In this document: one piece after another, positions 48,962 to 58,822 of the stretch
How positions within the stretch are numbered: the stretch's first letter is position 1
Layout: every line of letters begins with the position of its first letter
Assembly (NCBI GenBank): GCA_017542915.1
Contig: JAFXWI010000084.1
Location: forward strand, 1 to 61,306
DNA from: Paludibacteraceae bacterium
GTDB taxonomy: Bacteria; Bacteroidota; Bacteroidia; Bacteroidales; Paludibacteraceae
DNA: 61,306 bases
Direction of reading: 5' to 3'
Notes under the pieces: model-generated
What the model was told of the DNA's origin: nothing
Databases searched by the model: none
Seen by the model: the letters and a program-made list of their open reading frames with translations, nothing else
Made by a program: the position numbers and the translations under genes

Positions 48962-50910
48962 TTCTTATCAATTGCCATGAGGTTAACGCGCTGCATGTTC
49001 ATACCGAAAGCGCGCATGTCGGCAGCCCGTTCGGGTTCGAGGGCACGCAGATCGTCTCCGCTACCGATGCGGTAGAGACACTCACGCTGAGTGTGCAGAC
49101 CGTAACACCAGAAATACTCTCCGTCCGAGACGCCCAGATGGTCATCGCTCACGAAGAACGCATACCGGCGGGACTCGTTGAGGAGGTCTATACCCAAACT
49201 ATTATTGTCATAATCGATACCTAATATACTGAGTACTGTTGGCCATATATCTATCTGAGAAGCAGGACGGTCGATGGTCTGAGGTGCAAGTCCTGCACCG
49301 AACATAAAGACCGGAATACGATTATAAGACAAGACCATCTCATAGGGGCAAGGCAGGTTCGTGCCATGATCCGCCACTAAGACGAAGAGAGTGTTCTGCC
49401 CCCACTGAGTCTGCTGCGCCGATTCGATGAACTGCCGCAAGGCATCGTCAGCATAAGCGATGATCTGTTCCTGCGGGTTCGCCGCTCTGTTGCGATAGGG
49501 TTCCGGTACGATGAACGGACCATGATTGCTGACCGTGAGGAACGAGGCGAAGAAAGGCTTGCCTTCCGCGGCACGTTCCTCCAGTTTGCGAAGACCGAAA
49601 TCGAACATATAACTATCCGACACCCCGAAGTTATTCACCACCGCCGAAGCATCGTAGTCATAGAGCGAATAGATATCCGATATATGATTATCGCGCCAGA
49701 AAGAGTTCATGTTGTCGTACTGCGGATTGCCGGTAATGAAACACATGGTCTGATAGCCGCTCTTGTACAGATAATATGGCAGCCCCGTGTACAGATCTGC
49801 GTTGACGTCCATGATCGGTTTGGCAAAATTAGGCACAAAACCGTAATGGACACCCACGATGCCGTTGTTGGTATGAATACCGGTAGAATAGCAGTTCGCC
49901 CAATAGAGCGACTTATCCCGCAAACTGCGCAGATAGGGAGTGAGATATTGCCCGTTCTCTTTGCGCTCCAAGTTCTCGGATGTCATAGACTCCATGAAGA
50001 TCAATACCACATTAGGCGTACCCTCTATGCAGCGTTGCACCGAGCCGTGACGCACGATAGGCCGAAGGGTGTCGGAAGGTACGATGGACAGCTCGTGCTG
50101 CACGTAAGCGACGGCTTCCTGCTCGTCGATAGCCGCTATCTCCTTGGGGATTTGCACCTTGCCGTACTCGGCACTCTTGATAATATTGAAAACGGGATTG
50201 ACGCCTAATTTGTTATAGAACGGATCGTTGCTGAAATAGGCGAAACTGACGCGTAGCGGATAGCGCTGAAAACTACCGCGCATACCGCAGAACGCGGCTC
50301 CCCATAACAGCAGGGTCAGCACACCCGACAGGAGGTATTGCTTCCAAGACGAAGGGTCTGCGGTCTGCCAAGAGGGTGCAAAACACTTGTTGAGTGCCAC
50401 CAAAGCCCATATATACAGCACACTCAGCACAAGGGCTATCAGCACGAACCACCAGTTCGTAGCATCGCCGAAGATCAAGCCCGCGGTGTCACCTACAAAA
50501 CCGAACCACGCTGTAACACCTATATTCAGATGGTTTTCAAAGAAATGAAAATACCGTGCGTTTGCCACATGAACCATGAGCAGCAATGTATAGAGCACAC
50601 TGTAGTACCACACTACGCCGCAGGTCAGGTTTTTCATCCAACGGCTGTAGTCGGGACGATGCATCGTACAAAGGGCAAATACCGGTACCACCACCGCAGG
50701 CAAGGCGGAGACATAACACGCAATGAGATTATCAAACTTAACGCCGATGAGCAGCGCTGTTGGCAGCAACGACCAGTTGACGCCCTCCTCGGGCATGTTC
50801 GCTACAAACAGTACGATCCGGCACAGTGTCAATGCCAGCAGGCAAAGCAGATGAATTGCTATGACGTAGCCTGCTGCACGCAGAAAAGATGTGAGTATAT
50901 TCCTTCTCAT
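48940..50910 (-). CDS. LTA synthase/sulfatase-family phosphotransferase (1)
   Basis: 656 residues. Five N-terminal membrane segments (residues 1-210) precede an extracytoplasmic alkaline-phosphatase-fold domain with VVLIFMESMTSENLE (nucleophile Thr in ESMT), SVGIHTNNGIVGVHYGF-like substrate region, VLVADHGTNLP and IPVFMFGAGL. In Gram-negative bacteria such proteins transfer phosphoethanolamine or phosphoglycerol to LPS or glycans, which fits the neighbouring glycosyltransferases. Overlaps the following paralogue by 4 nt. Confidence 0.87.
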   Translation of the reverse strand: MRRNILTSFLRAAGYVIAIHLLCLLALTLCRIVLFVANMPEEGVNWSLLPTALLIGVKFDNLIACYVSALPAVVVPVFALCTMHRPDYSRWMKNLTCGVVWYYSVLYTLLLMVHVANARYFHFFENHLNIGVTAWFGFVGDTAGLIFGDATNWWFVLIALVLSVLYIWALVALNKCFAPSWQTADPSSWKQYLLSGVLTLLLWGAAFCGMRGSFQRYPLRVSFAYFSNDPFYNKLGVNPVFNIIKSAEYGKVQIPKEIAAIDEQEAVAYVQHELSIVPSDTLRPIVRHGSVQRCIEGTPNVVLIFMESMTSENLERKENGQYLTPYLRSLRDKSLYWANCYSTGIHTNNGIVGVHYGFVPNFAKPIMDVNADLYTGLPYYLYKSGYQTMCFITGNPQYDNMNSFWRDNHISDIYSLYDYDASAVVNNFGVSDSYMFDFGLRKLEERAAEGKPFFASFLTVSNHGPFIVPEPYRNRAANPQEQIIAYADDALRQFIESAQQTQWGQNTLFVLVADHGTNLPCPYEMVLSYNRIPVFMFGAGLAPQTIDRPASQIDIWPTVLSILGIDYDNNSLGIDLLNESRRYAFFVSDDHLGVSDGEYFWCYGLHTQRECLYRIGSGDDLRALEPERAADMRAFGMNMQRVNLMAIDKKWTEPCE

Positions 50911-52703
50911 AATTGTTCAATCTCCTCCATGATTCGTTGTACAAAAGCTCGCGCACGCTGCTCTGTCTCGCCTTCTTGCCCGATGACAGGCCGGTTCGCC
51001 TTTGCATCTATCACCACCGTATCCTGCTCGGTGAGCAAGGCAAAACCGTCGCTGAAACTATAGAAAGCAAAAGGTGTACGGGTAGTATCGAGTATATCCT
51101 TGCCAAAGAGATAAGACGAGTGATCAAGCCCCATCTGCGCGAGAAGCGTCGGCACAAGGTCAATCTGCGAACCAAGCGTGTGGATCTCAGAAGGCGTCCG
51201 GATAGCTCCTCCTGCCCAAACGATCGGAATAGCATACCGCCTCGGTTCGTGATTCTGCACTCCTGCCGGATAAGGGTAACCATGATCCGCCACAAAGACC
51301 AACAGGGTACGATTCCATGCGTCTTGAGTCCGTATTGAGTCCGTGAAAGCTCCGATACAACTGTCTGTATAAGCAATCGAATTGAGGTATATATCTTCGT
51401 ACCGACGAATAGCCGGCACTTCGAAGGGTTCGTGACTACTGAGACTCAGGATAACATCCAAGGTCGGCGTGGTGTCCGTGCGGGAAGTTATCTCCTTGCA
51501 GGCACGGTCAAAGAGGAGATGATCATGTACCCCCCATTTGGACAAACGCTCCTTGACGGGGAACGAGTGATCGTTCACGCGATCGAGGAAACCACCACTA
51601 ATGAGGTACGAACGCATATTTGTGAAATCTTCGTCTCCACCATACCAGAACTTCAACCGATAGCCCGCTGCCGAGAGGTCTTTGCCTAACTGCGGTAAGT
51701 GTTGCGATTTGGCAGGTTGTACCATCAACGAGGAAGTGGGCTGTCCGGGGAAACCGCTCATGACGGCTACGACCCCTCGGTCGGTACGAAAACTGGAAGC
51801 GGCAATACGGGAGAAGAACACCCCTTCTTCCGCCAAACCTCTCAACCGAGGCATTGCCTCCCAAGCATTGAGCGAGAAACTCTCCAAGATAAAGAGAATG
51901 ATATTCGGACGCTTGGTCTTCAATAGTTGCTGCGAAGGAGCAGAGGGTGTTTGAGGCAACAGATCCGCTACCAAACGCTGTGCTTCCTCGGCAGACATAT
52001 ACGTGTATCGGCGGGCATCGAAGGTATTCTCGCTAAGCGACTCCACGATGTTAAACACCGGATTGATAGCAGAGAGGTTGAGGATTTGTTTATCCGAGAA
52101 ATAGACCCTTCCGGTATTCATCGTTGAGGTCGTTACACTGCCACGAATAGGCAGGAACAGTAAACCCGTCAGGAGCAACATACCGAAGGCATAAGCGCCT
52201 CTCTGTGACCATTTCTGAGGCACCGGAGCCTCTTCCCAATTTCTCATCCAACGGCGGTAAGCGATCCAGCAGACCGTCCAACTGATGACCAAAGCCACCA
52301 AACCGAGCAACCAGACCCACCATTCGGCACAAGCCAAGACCTCTTTGGGCGAACTGAGATAGAAGAGCACCGACTTATCCAAGTGAAAACCCCAAGACGG
52401 GAACACGCCGCAGTCACTGATAAAAACGACTAATCCGATGAACAGGATAAGCGCCGTAAAAACATCGGCTATGCGTCCCAAGACACGCGAAGGCCATAAG
52501 GGATAGATCGCAGTCAGCAGTCCGAAAACCGCCGTCACATAGGATGCCACACTCAGATCGAGCGGAAAAGAATGTACCGGAACCAGCAACCACTCCTGCC
52601 AAGTCACACCCGTCATCAGAGGCAGGTTAAACAACATAAAGAGCGGTTTCTGGACTAAGAAGAAAACGATCCAAAAGAGATAATATTTGATAAAAGCCTT
52701 CAT
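50907..52703 (-). CDS. LTA synthase/sulfatase-family phosphotransferase (2)
   Basis: 598 residues, same architecture as the adjacent paralogue: five N-terminal membrane segments, then the catalytic domain with NIILFILESFSLNAWE (Ser in place of the usual Thr after ESF), RIAASSFRTDRGVVAVMSGFPG, LSSHEPFEVP and LLVFVADHGYPYPAG. A Ser nucleophile is seen in sulfatases/phosphatases of the fold, so activity is plausible, but specificity may differ from copy 1. Start overlaps the stop of the outer-membrane gene by 1 nt. Confidence 0.87.
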   Translation of the reverse strand: MKAFIKYYLFWIVFFLVQKPLFMLFNLPLMTGVTWQEWLLVPVHSFPLDLSVASYVTAVFGLLTAIYPLWPSRVLGRIADVFTALILFIGLVVFISDCGVFPSWGFHLDKSVLFYLSSPKEVLACAEWWVWLLGLVALVISWTVCWIAYRRWMRNWEEAPVPQKWSQRGAYAFGMLLLTGLLFLPIRGSVTTSTMNTGRVYFSDKQILNLSAINPVFNIVESLSENTFDARRYTYMSAEEAQRLVADLLPQTPSAPSQQLLKTKRPNIILFILESFSLNAWEAMPRLRGLAEEGVFFSRIAASSFRTDRGVVAVMSGFPGQPTSSLMVQPAKSQHLPQLGKDLSAAGYRLKFWYGGDEDFTNMRSYLISGGFLDRVNDHSFPVKERLSKWGVHDHLLFDRACKEITSRTDTTPTLDVILSLSSHEPFEVPAIRRYEDIYLNSIAYTDSCIGAFTDSIRTQDAWNRTLLVFVADHGYPYPAGVQNHEPRRYAIPIVWAGGAIRTPSEIHTLGSQIDLVPTLLAQMGLDHSSYLFGKDILDTTRTPFAFYSFSDGFALLTEQDTVVIDAKANRPVIGQEGETEQRARAFVQRIMEEIEQL

Positions 52704-55141
52704 TATAAATCTACGCCATAAGTGATTAACAATCCTGTCGGCACGGTCATGATAATTGACGACCGAACGGCTTGAGGGGTATTCTGATCGAAGGAGAGCT
52801 CTGCCAAGTCATGACAGAAATCCCAGAGGTTAAAGCACTCCACATTGAGGTGCATCGGCACGCCTTTCACGGTCCAGTTACCCTGCACATGCAGATCCAC
52901 ATTATAGATCGCACCGTGCCGACGACCGAAATGCCCGTCTGTGGGATTCGTGCCTCGCGAAGTCCAAGGAACCAACGCCATCTGTTTGGATGCCGCGTCA
53001 TAGTAATAACGATAGGAGTTGACCGGCTTACCGTCAGTCCACTTGAGCGTCAGACCGGCTTGCACCCATTTGCAGATGTTATAACCCAAATAGAGGCGTG
53101 CCACGAAGCCTTTGTCCAGATCCATTCGTCCCACACCTTGGTGAGGTCCTTCGGGATTGCAGACCGCACGAAGGGTATTCGGATTCGCAGTTGTCTCAGA
53201 GAGCACACCCATCGTGTTGCTGTTGGCGCCGTTACCCAGGCCTGTATATCCTGCTGCCTGCATCGACTGCCAACTGAGTCCGACCGTCACTTTCTTACCC
53301 GTATAGGTATAACGCGACAACTGCGAGAAATAATACGGGCTGTTCATGAGAATATTTCCGCCAAAACCGGGTGTCGTACCCACCTCGTACTGCTTCTCGC
53401 CGAGGTTTGTCATATAGACCGGATAACCGTGGAAGTCCTGCCAATAACCATTTGCCGCTTCTCCGCCTTCGTAATAGGTATGCCACACATTGAAGAACTT
53501 ACGGTACGCGTTTTGCAGGACGATCTCATGCTTGCCTCCTTGCTTGTCGCGGAAGACAAAACGAATCGGAAGATGCAGTTCGAGATACGAGGTCTGCTGC
53601 AGGTTCTTCTTGTAATGGTGATACTTGCCGCCGGTGGTAGCAAAGAGCGTATTGCTGTTCGCTAAATAGATATCGGCATTCATGTAATCATCCGAGAAAT
53701 AACGCAGATAATCCATGTTGTACGGTAGCCGCTCATGGGCAATACTCAATCCCATCTCAAACCACTTGCAGGGATGCAGGTCAAAACTGATACCTGCCTG
53801 CCAGTTAGGCGATACCTTGCTTTTACCGCCGCCTAACAATATTCCGTCCAGCGTGAAATCCAGATGGGCATGCAGATCCAACTGACGGCAGATCGTATAA
53901 TCGGCATTGAGGCCGAAGGTGTTCTCCAACAGTCCGCCGGTGAACGCACGGCTCGTCCATTCGTAACGGTAGAGCGCTGTGTCCACGGTCGCTATCGGAG
54001 ACTGAAAATAGATATCGTTGTGGAAATGGGTCTTCTCAGGACGGAAGAACACCACCGAATTGAGCGATTTCACATGTACGGAAAGCCAAGACAACACCGG
54101 TTGCTCGTAGTTCACCGCCCAACTCAACTCGTGCGTCTTACCGTCCGCTACCCAAGGAGAGAAACTCTCGCCGTCTATATCGAGTATATTGCGGCTGAAC
54201 TCTTGGTCGGAATGGTGAATCGTATTCGTAGACCAAGTCAAACCGGTGGTCAGATATTGCCGTTGGACATAGAGTTGTGCGGTGTAGTTCTTATGGTCAA
54301 ACACCTCGTTGTAGTTATAGAGGTACTCACTACCGCCGTCTTCCTTGCCCGAGAAATTGAGACGGTAACCAAGCCGGTTGAAGAAGCGGTTCGGTTTCAT
54401 GGGCAGCAGACCGTCAGCCTGCACTTTGTAGTAACCCGCTGTATAATACGGATCATCGTCAATCAATCCCTGCTGGTTCTCACGGGTGATAAGCCGCTGA
54501 CCGTATTCGGCATAGAGATGCTGGCGATAAGGATTACCCTCTTTGTCACGGAAGGTATAAGCTGCATCGATGTTCCCTGCTCCACGCAGGTGACGACGGG
54601 CGGATACATGTTTGAAAAACTCCGCACTCTGCTGCGCGGTACGATGGGTGATATTCACGATAGCAGCTGTACCGGGCGCAGGTTCGCCGTTGCCCACTTG
54701 CCCCACGTTGTACTGCGCACGGACATAATCACGCGCTAAGGTGTCGTACGTAAACTCCAACAGACCGGTATGGGTATTGATCAACAGGTTGTACTGCTGC
54801 ATGTTCGGCACAAAGAACGTGTTACCCGGATCAAAACGGTCATCGACACGCATACCGTCAATCATATAGCCGGTAGTCGTACACGGCAGACCTGCCACCG
54901 CGAGGTTCAGACGATCAGGATGCCACCATTGACCGATAGCCGTGTTCTCCACGATCACATGATCATTGAGCGCCTCCAGATAATAGATGAGGTCGGTTCG
55001 GTGATACCACTTGCGGAAGTACTCCGCAGGTACGCTATCACTACCGTCCATCGCCGTGTGGCTCACTTCCAAAGCCTGCAAAGACCATGGACAAAGGACA
55101 ATGGACAATAGACATATTTGTATGATACGGTTCATTTTCAT
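52703..55141 (-). CDS. TonB-dependent-receptor-like outer-membrane protein
   Basis: 812 residues. After a signal peptide, residues ~60-165 resemble a plug domain (AGLPCTTTGYMIDGMRVDDRFDPGN), followed by an aromatic-rich beta-barrel (RDKEGNPYRQHLYAEYGQRL ... HLNVECFNLWDFCH ... LLITYGVDL ending). No TonB box is obvious. It may be a receptor with an atypical plug that works with the neighbouring surface-glycan genes. The hydrophobic core of its signal peptide (CLLSIVLCPWSL) is encoded by a GGACAAT/GGACAAA heptamer array (55086-55113). Confidence 0.75.
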   Translation of the reverse strand: MKMNRIIQICLLSIVLCPWSLQALEVSHTAMDGSDSVPAEYFRKWYHRTDLIYYLEALNDHVIVENTAIGQWWHPDRLNLAVAGLPCTTTGYMIDGMRVDDRFDPGNTFFVPNMQQYNLLINTHTGLLEFTYDTLARDYVRAQYNVGQVGNGEPAPGTAAIVNITHRTAQQSAEFFKHVSARRHLRGAGNIDAAYTFRDKEGNPYRQHLYAEYGQRLITRENQQGLIDDDPYYTAGYYKVQADGLLPMKPNRFFNRLGYRLNFSGKEDGGSEYLYNYNEVFDHKNYTAQLYVQRQYLTTGLTWSTNTIHHSDQEFSRNILDIDGESFSPWVADGKTHELSWAVNYEQPVLSWLSVHVKSLNSVVFFRPEKTHFHNDIYFQSPIATVDTALYRYEWTSRAFTGGLLENTFGLNADYTICRQLDLHAHLDFTLDGILLGGGKSKVSPNWQAGISFDLHPCKWFEMGLSIAHERLPYNMDYLRYFSDDYMNADIYLANSNTLFATTGGKYHHYKKNLQQTSYLELHLPIRFVFRDKQGGKHEIVLQNAYRKFFNVWHTYYEGGEAANGYWQDFHGYPVYMTNLGEKQYEVGTTPGFGGNILMNSPYYFSQLSRYTYTGKKVTVGLSWQSMQAAGYTGLGNGANSNTMGVLSETTANPNTLRAVCNPEGPHQGVGRMDLDKGFVARLYLGYNICKWVQAGLTLKWTDGKPVNSYRYYYDAASKQMALVPWTSRGTNPTDGHFGRRHGAIYNVDLHVQGNWTVKGVPMHLNVECFNLWDFCHDLAELSFDQNTPQAVRSSIIMTVPTGLLITYGVDL
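55086..55113 (-). repeat. GGACAAT array encoding a signal-peptide core (copy 1)
   Basis: Units GGACAAA, GGACAAT, GGACAAT, AGACAT on the + strand; on the - strand they read as Leu, Ser, Ile, Val and Cys codons in the h-region of the receptor-like protein. Confidence 0.85.
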
Positions 55142-55143
55142 CT

Positions 55144-56115
55144 TTATTCGTTTAGTGTAGCGGTCTTTTGGCTTTTAGCTAAGCGGTCTAATATCGAGAT
55201 ATTATAGACCAAACCAACGCGTATCTGATGATACGGGTAGTCTTTGATACCATATTGGTATTGTACGTACGGTTCAAATCCCTTGATATGCCCTGCCGCA
55301 CGAGCTTTGATACTCATCGGGGCATCGCCATGTTTTTCCCAGCCGACATAACCGCCCCATGTAGCCTCCAAGGAGAAATACTCATGCCGTAACTGTGCCT
55401 GCAAACCGTACATAATCGCATCGTTCTGCCGTGCGTTATCGGTCTGCCAGCAAAGGAAACCGGCACTTCCTGCAAAACGCAACTTCACTTGCTTAATCGG
55501 TATAGATTGACCGATCGAGAGGTCGAAGAAATATCCCGGGCAATCGAAATGACGGCGACGCTCGAACTGCTCACCGCTCGCCGATTTGATGCCCGCACGA
55601 ACGGTCATCTGCGGAATATATCTCGCTTTCTCCGTCTTGAACCACTCATTATGCAACACCTGTATGTCTGCCGACACATAGGCATCTCCGGCGCCGGAAC
55701 CCTTACCGTCATACTGGTCATACCATCCGAAAACCGGCATCCAAACCGTCAGGTTCGCCCAGCGCGTGAACAAGGGCACGCACACGCGCGCAAAAAGATC
55801 CGCCGTGTTATTATGATGTCCGTAGCCGATATACCCTTCGCCTGCCAATTCGACACGCAGATCGCGTTGCGTCTCGCCGTCTAACATGTCGATAATAGGC
55901 AAGGCGTTAGGACCAAAGTAAGCCGGCGCTATACCCGTCGGCTCACTCAAATCCGCCTTCTCTATCGGCACTTCCGCTAATAAAGGATGATGGACAATGG
56001 ACAATAGACAAAGGATCAAAATGTATCGGACAATAGTGTTTAGTCTATTGTCTTTTAGCGGCGTAGCCGCGGTCTTTTGTCTTTTAACGAACATAGTGAG
56101 CGGTCTATATTCCAA
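55144..56115 (-). CDS. Outer-membrane protein of unknown function (barrel-like)
   Basis: 323 residues. A 30-residue n-region ([17 protein letters not shown]) precedes the signal core [16 protein letters not shown]. The mature part is beta-rich with aromatic strands and ends [25 protein letters not shown]. No specific family recognised. The signal core is made by the GGACAAT heptamer (55985-56014). The N-terminal extension and the last ~12 residues come from the AGCGGTC/TTTTGTC repeat family. The annotated ATG at 56115 lies inside the dnaJ 3' end; the next Met (56094) is an equally good start. It lies 2 nt upstream of the receptor-like gene and is co-transcribed with it. Confidence 0.7.
   Translation of the reverse strand: MEYRPLTMFVKRQKTAATPLKDNRLNTIVRYILILCLLSIVHHPLLAEVPIEKADLSEPTGIAPAYFGPNALPIIDMLDGETQRDLRVELAGEGYIGYGHHNNTADLFARVCVPLFTRWANLTVWMPVFGWYDQYDGKGSGAGDAYVSADIQVLHNEWFKTEKARYIPQMTVRAGIKSASGEQFERRRHFDCPGYFFDLSIGQSIPIKQVKLRFAGSAGFLCWQTDNARQNDAIMYGLQAQLRHEYFSLEATWGGYVGWEKHGDAPMSIKARAAGHIKGFEPYVQYQYGIKDYPYHQIRVGLVYNISILDRLAKSQKTATLNE
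55150..55192 (-). repeat. AGCGGTC repeat at the C-terminus of the barrel-like gene
   Basis: TAGCGGTCTTTTGGCTTTTAG then CTAAGCGGTCTAAT; on the - strand it encodes [14 protein letters not shown] and the stop region. Confidence 0.7.
55985..56014 (-). repeat. GGACAAT array encoding a signal-peptide core (copy 2)
   Basis: TGGACAATGGACAATAGACAAAGG on the + strand gives LCLLSIVH on the - strand. It is the same heptamer family, same frame and same position in the signal peptide as copy 1. Confidence 0.85.
56038..56110 (-). repeat. AGCGGTC/TTTTGTC repeat at the N-terminus of the barrel-like gene
   Basis: Contains AGCGGCGTAGCCGCGGTC (inverted GCGGC/GCCGC) and two TTTTGTCTTTTA-like units. It encodes the N-terminal extension and overlaps the dnaJ stop region. 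Confidence 0.65.
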
Positions 56116-57268
56116 ATAGGTTTCTAAAGAAATTCTTCTTGTCCGCCGAACCCGGTGCGATATTCTTACTATTCTGCAGCTGTTCGATCAACTTACGCTC
56201 GTCTTTGTCGAGGTGCTCGGGGATATAAACTCCCACATTGATCAGTAAGTCGCCCACACCATAGTTACGTCCATATTGGTCGATACGCGGCAGACCTTTG
56301 CCTCTCATTCGCAACACCTTACCCGGCTGTGTACCCGGGGTGATCGTGATCTTCACATCGCCCGTGAGAGTCGGGATCTGCACTTGTCCGCCCAATACCG
56401 CTGTCGGCATATCCAACAGTAAGTTATACACCAGATCGCTGTCCTGACGGATGAAATCCTTATGTTCCTCTTCTTCGATGAGTACCAGCAGGTCTCCGTT
56501 CACACCGCCGCGAGGCGCTGCATTTCCCTTGCCGGGCACAGTCAGTTGCATACCGCCCATGACTCCTGCCGGTATCGTGATTGTGATCACCTCCTCGTCA
56601 CGGATGACACCCTGACCGCCGCATTTCGGACATTTGTTCTTAACTACCGTTCCTTCGCCGCCGCAGGTCTCACACTCCGATTGAACCTGCATCATACCGA
56701 AGATACCGCGCTGCTGACGAATGACGCGTCCCGAGCCCTTACAGGTCGGACAGGTCTCCGTGCGACCGTCCGCACTACCCGTACCATTACAGTCCTTGCA
56801 TTGCACTAACTTACGCACTTTGATCTTTTTCTCGCAACCTTTCGCTATCTCCTCCAGCGTCAGACGCACTTTGACACGCATGTCACTCCCTCGGCGGACA
56901 CGCGGACCGCGACTGCGACCGCCGCCCATGAACATCTCACCGATGTCACCGATGTCGAAACCTGCGCCTTGGAAGATATCACCGAAATGGGTAAAGATAT
57001 CCTCCATGGACATACCACCGCCGCTGAATCCGTTTGCGCCGCCCATACCGGCAAAGCCGTATTGGTCATAACGCTGTCTCTTCTGCGGATCAGACAGCAC
57101 TTCATAAGCCTCAGCCGCCTCTTTGAATTTCTCCTCGGCTTCCTTATCCCCCGGGTTCTTATCCGGGTGATATTGGATAGCTTTCTTGCGGTAAGCTTTT
57201 TTTATTTCCTCGGGGGTAGCGGTCTTTGAGACCTCCAACACCTCATAATAATCTCTTTTATCTGCCAT
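56105..57268 (-). CDS. dnaJ: Molecular chaperone DnaJ
   Basis: 387 residues. J domain with [23 protein letters not shown] (His34-Pro-Asp), Gly/Phe-rich linker, four zinc motifs [24 protein letters not shown] and CPKCGGQG, then the substrate-binding C-terminal domains. Co-chaperone of DnaK, whose gene is not in the window. Lies 47 nt after grpE across a TTTAACGA octamer array. Confidence 0.96.
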   Translation of the reverse strand: MADKRDYYEVLEVSKTATPEEIKKAYRKKAIQYHPDKNPGDKEAEEKFKEAAEAYEVLSDPQKRQRYDQYGFAGMGGANGFSGGGMSMEDIFTHFGDIFQGAGFDIGDIGEMFMGGGRSRGPRVRRGSDMRVKVRLTLEEIAKGCEKKIKVRKLVQCKDCNGTGSADGRTETCPTCKGSGRVIRQQRGIFGMMQVQSECETCGGEGTVVKNKCPKCGGQGVIRDEEVITITIPAGVMGGMQLTVPGKGNAAPRGGVNGDLLVLIEEEEHKDFIRQDSDLVYNLLLDMPTAVLGGQVQIPTLTGDVKITITPGTQPGKVLRMRGKGLPRIDQYGRNYGVGDLLINVGVYIPEHLDKDERKLIEQLQNSKNIAPGSADKKNFFRNLFGI

Positions 57269-57269
57269 A

Positions 57270-57311
57270 AACCTAACGATTTAACAGTTTAACGATTTAA
57301 CAGTTTAACGC
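57270..57311. repeat. TTTAACGA/TTTAACAG octamer array between grpE and dnaJ
   Basis: Four alternating 8-nt units (AACGATTT, AACAGTTT) fill almost the whole gap; the complement resembles the GTTAAACT family at 1067-1105. Confidence 0.8.
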
Positions 57312-57315
57312 TACT

Positions 57316-57900
57316 TTATTCGCCGACCACTACCTTTGCAAACCGGATCACTTTCTCGCCTAACTTATATCCTTTTTGCGTGCAATCGATCACTTTGCCT
57401 TTCTGCTCCTCGCCTGCTGCAAAAGTAGTCACTGCCTCGTGCTCGTCCGTGTTAAAATCCACGCCTTCGGTCTCGATGGCGTGTACGTCCTGTTTGTCAA
57501 GGAAGGCAATGAACTTCTGCTGAATGAGGTGAATACCCTCACGCACAGCGTCAATATCATCCGTCTTGTCCATGACGGCTACGGCACGCTCAAAATCATC
57601 CACTAACGGCAACATCTCCTTGAAGATACGCTCACCGGCAGTCGCCATCAGTTCCAATTTCTCCTTGTTGGTACGACGGCGGTAGTTGTCAAACTCTGCC
57701 ATCATTCGCAGGTTCTTGTCCTCCAACTCAGCAATACGTTCCTTGAGCGCCTCCGTCTCGTCAGCCTCTTCATTCGGATTCTCCTGCTCGTCATTCAGAG
57801 CCGATGCTTCTTCATTACCCTCGCTTTGCGAGCTGTTCATTTCTTCCGCCTCTTGAAGCGGAGTTTCTTTTTCAATGTCTATCTTTTCTTCTTTTTTCAT
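57316..57900 (-). CDS. grpE: Nucleotide exchange factor GrpE
   Basis: 194 residues: acidic low-complexity N-terminus (1-45), long coiled coil (EALKERIAELEDKNLRMMAEFDNYRRRTNKEK), then the C-terminal beta domain with HEAVTTF and CTQKGYKLGEKVIRFAKVVV. Exchanges ADP on DnaK. First gene of the grpE-dnaJ transcript from the promoter at 58021-58051. Confidence 0.95.
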   Translation of the reverse strand: MKKEEKIDIEKETPLQEAEEMNSSQSEGNEEASALNDEQENPNEEADETEALKERIAELEDKNLRMMAEFDNYRRRTNKEKLELMATAGERIFKEMLPLVDDFERAVAVMDKTDDIDAVREGIHLIQQKFIAFLDKQDVHAIETEGVDFNTDEHEAVTTFAAGEEQKGKVIDCTQKGYKLGEKVIRFAKVVVGE

Positions 57901-58019
57901 AACTGCATAGTTTTACATCTTGGCATGGTCAAATCCCGTGCCACAGACTCCCTCTCTGCCATTTTGGCAGATATAAATGCCATATTGCGTTTGTCTTTTG
58001 TTCGTATTCGATTTTGCGT

Positions 58020-58118
58020 GCAAAATTACAAAAAAAATCCCATATATGCAAAATATTCAAGAAAAATAAGTCTTTTTTATCAAAAAATTGCATAATTCAA
58101 AAAAAAGCAGTAATTTTG
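58020..58118. repeat. 99-bp bidirectional promoter cassette, copy 1
   Basis: Identical to 60114-60212 except for one base (position 58069, A versus C). It carries a leftward promoter for grpE (TTG 58051-58049, 20 nt, TAATTTTG 58028-58021) and a rightward promoter (TTG 58088-58090, 20 nt, TAATTTTG 58111-58118) for the Pmp3-like gene. Confidence 0.9.
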
Positions 58119-58184
58119 CAGCCTATTCTGAACACAACAAGGATAGATGAACCCAAAATAACAACCCTTTAAAGTACCCATACA

Positions 58185-58340
58185 ATGTCCTGTTTACAAG
58201 TCTTATTAGCCATCATTTTTCCGCCTTTAGCGGTTCTTGACCGCGGTTGCGGATCCGTGACTATCGTCTTCATCTTGACCCTCTTCGGTTGGATTCCGGG
58301 GGTCATCGGTGCCCTTATCATCCTCAATAAGAACGAATAA
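58185..58340 (+). CDS. Pmp3/YqaE-family small membrane protein
   Basis: 51 residues, ATG 58185 to TAA 58338-58340. LQVLLAIIFPPLAVLDRGCGS followed by LTLFGWIPGVIGALIILNK is the Pmp3/UPF0057 pattern: two short hydrophobic helices with a PP-x-AV turn. Related proteins influence membrane potential and salt tolerance in other organisms; here the role is inferred only from the family. It is transcribed from the rightward promoter at 58088-58118, and the YqeY gene follows 14 nt later. Confidence 0.85.
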   Translation: MSCLQVLLAIIFPPLAVLDRGCGSVTIVFILTLFGWIPGVIGALIILNKNE

Positions 58341-58354
58341 CAAAATAATACGAT

Positions 58355-58801
58355 ATGAAAAATGAGTTAAATGCCTTGATCATGGAGGCAATGAAAAACC
58401 ATGATTCCGTGCGCACAGAGACCCTCCGTGCCATCAAAAGTGCATTCCTCAACTGGCAAACCAGTAAGGAGAATACAGGTAAAGAACTGACCGAAGCCGA
58501 TGAGATCCAAGTCATCAAAAAGATGGTCAAACAGCGTCAGGAGTCGGTGGAGCAATACCTTGCTGCAGGTCGTCAGGAGTTAGCTGACGCCGAGCAGGCA
58601 CAGATCAACGTCTTGGAGACTTTCCTGCCCAAAGCGGCTTCGGAAGAGGACATCGTTCGTGCTTTCAACCAAGCCAAAGAAGCAAACGGTTGGACCGCTG
58701 AAAAGAAAAACATGGGACTCTTTGTCAAAGCTATCAAAGCAGCTCTGCCCAATGCAGACGGCAAGATGGTTGCACAGGTCGTTCAGAGCCAATTGGCGTG
58801 A
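58355..58801 (+). CDS. GatB/YqeY domain protein
   Basis: 148 residues. ALIMEAMKNHDSVRTETLRAIKSAF, EVIKKMVKQRQESVEQYLAAGR-like and ETFLPKAASEEDI blocks are the YqeY family, a helical domain that resembles the C-terminus of GatB. Precise role is unclear; it may bind tRNA. In an operon with the Pmp3-like gene. Confidence 0.92.
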   Translation: MKNELNALIMEAMKNHDSVRTETLRAIKSAFLNWQTSKENTGKELTEADEIQVIKKMVKQRQESVEQYLAAGRQELADAEQAQINVLETFLPKAASEEDIVRAFNQAKEANGWTAEKKNMGLFVKAIKAALPNADGKMVAQVVQSQLA

Positions 58802-58822
58802 CCTGCTCACGTTTACGAAACC

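Noticed and set aside
52772..54739. Long + strand open frames (about 290 codons each) opposite the receptor-like gene
   Set aside because: No recognisable domain, no promoter or signal peptide, and full overlap with a convincing outer-membrane protein gene.
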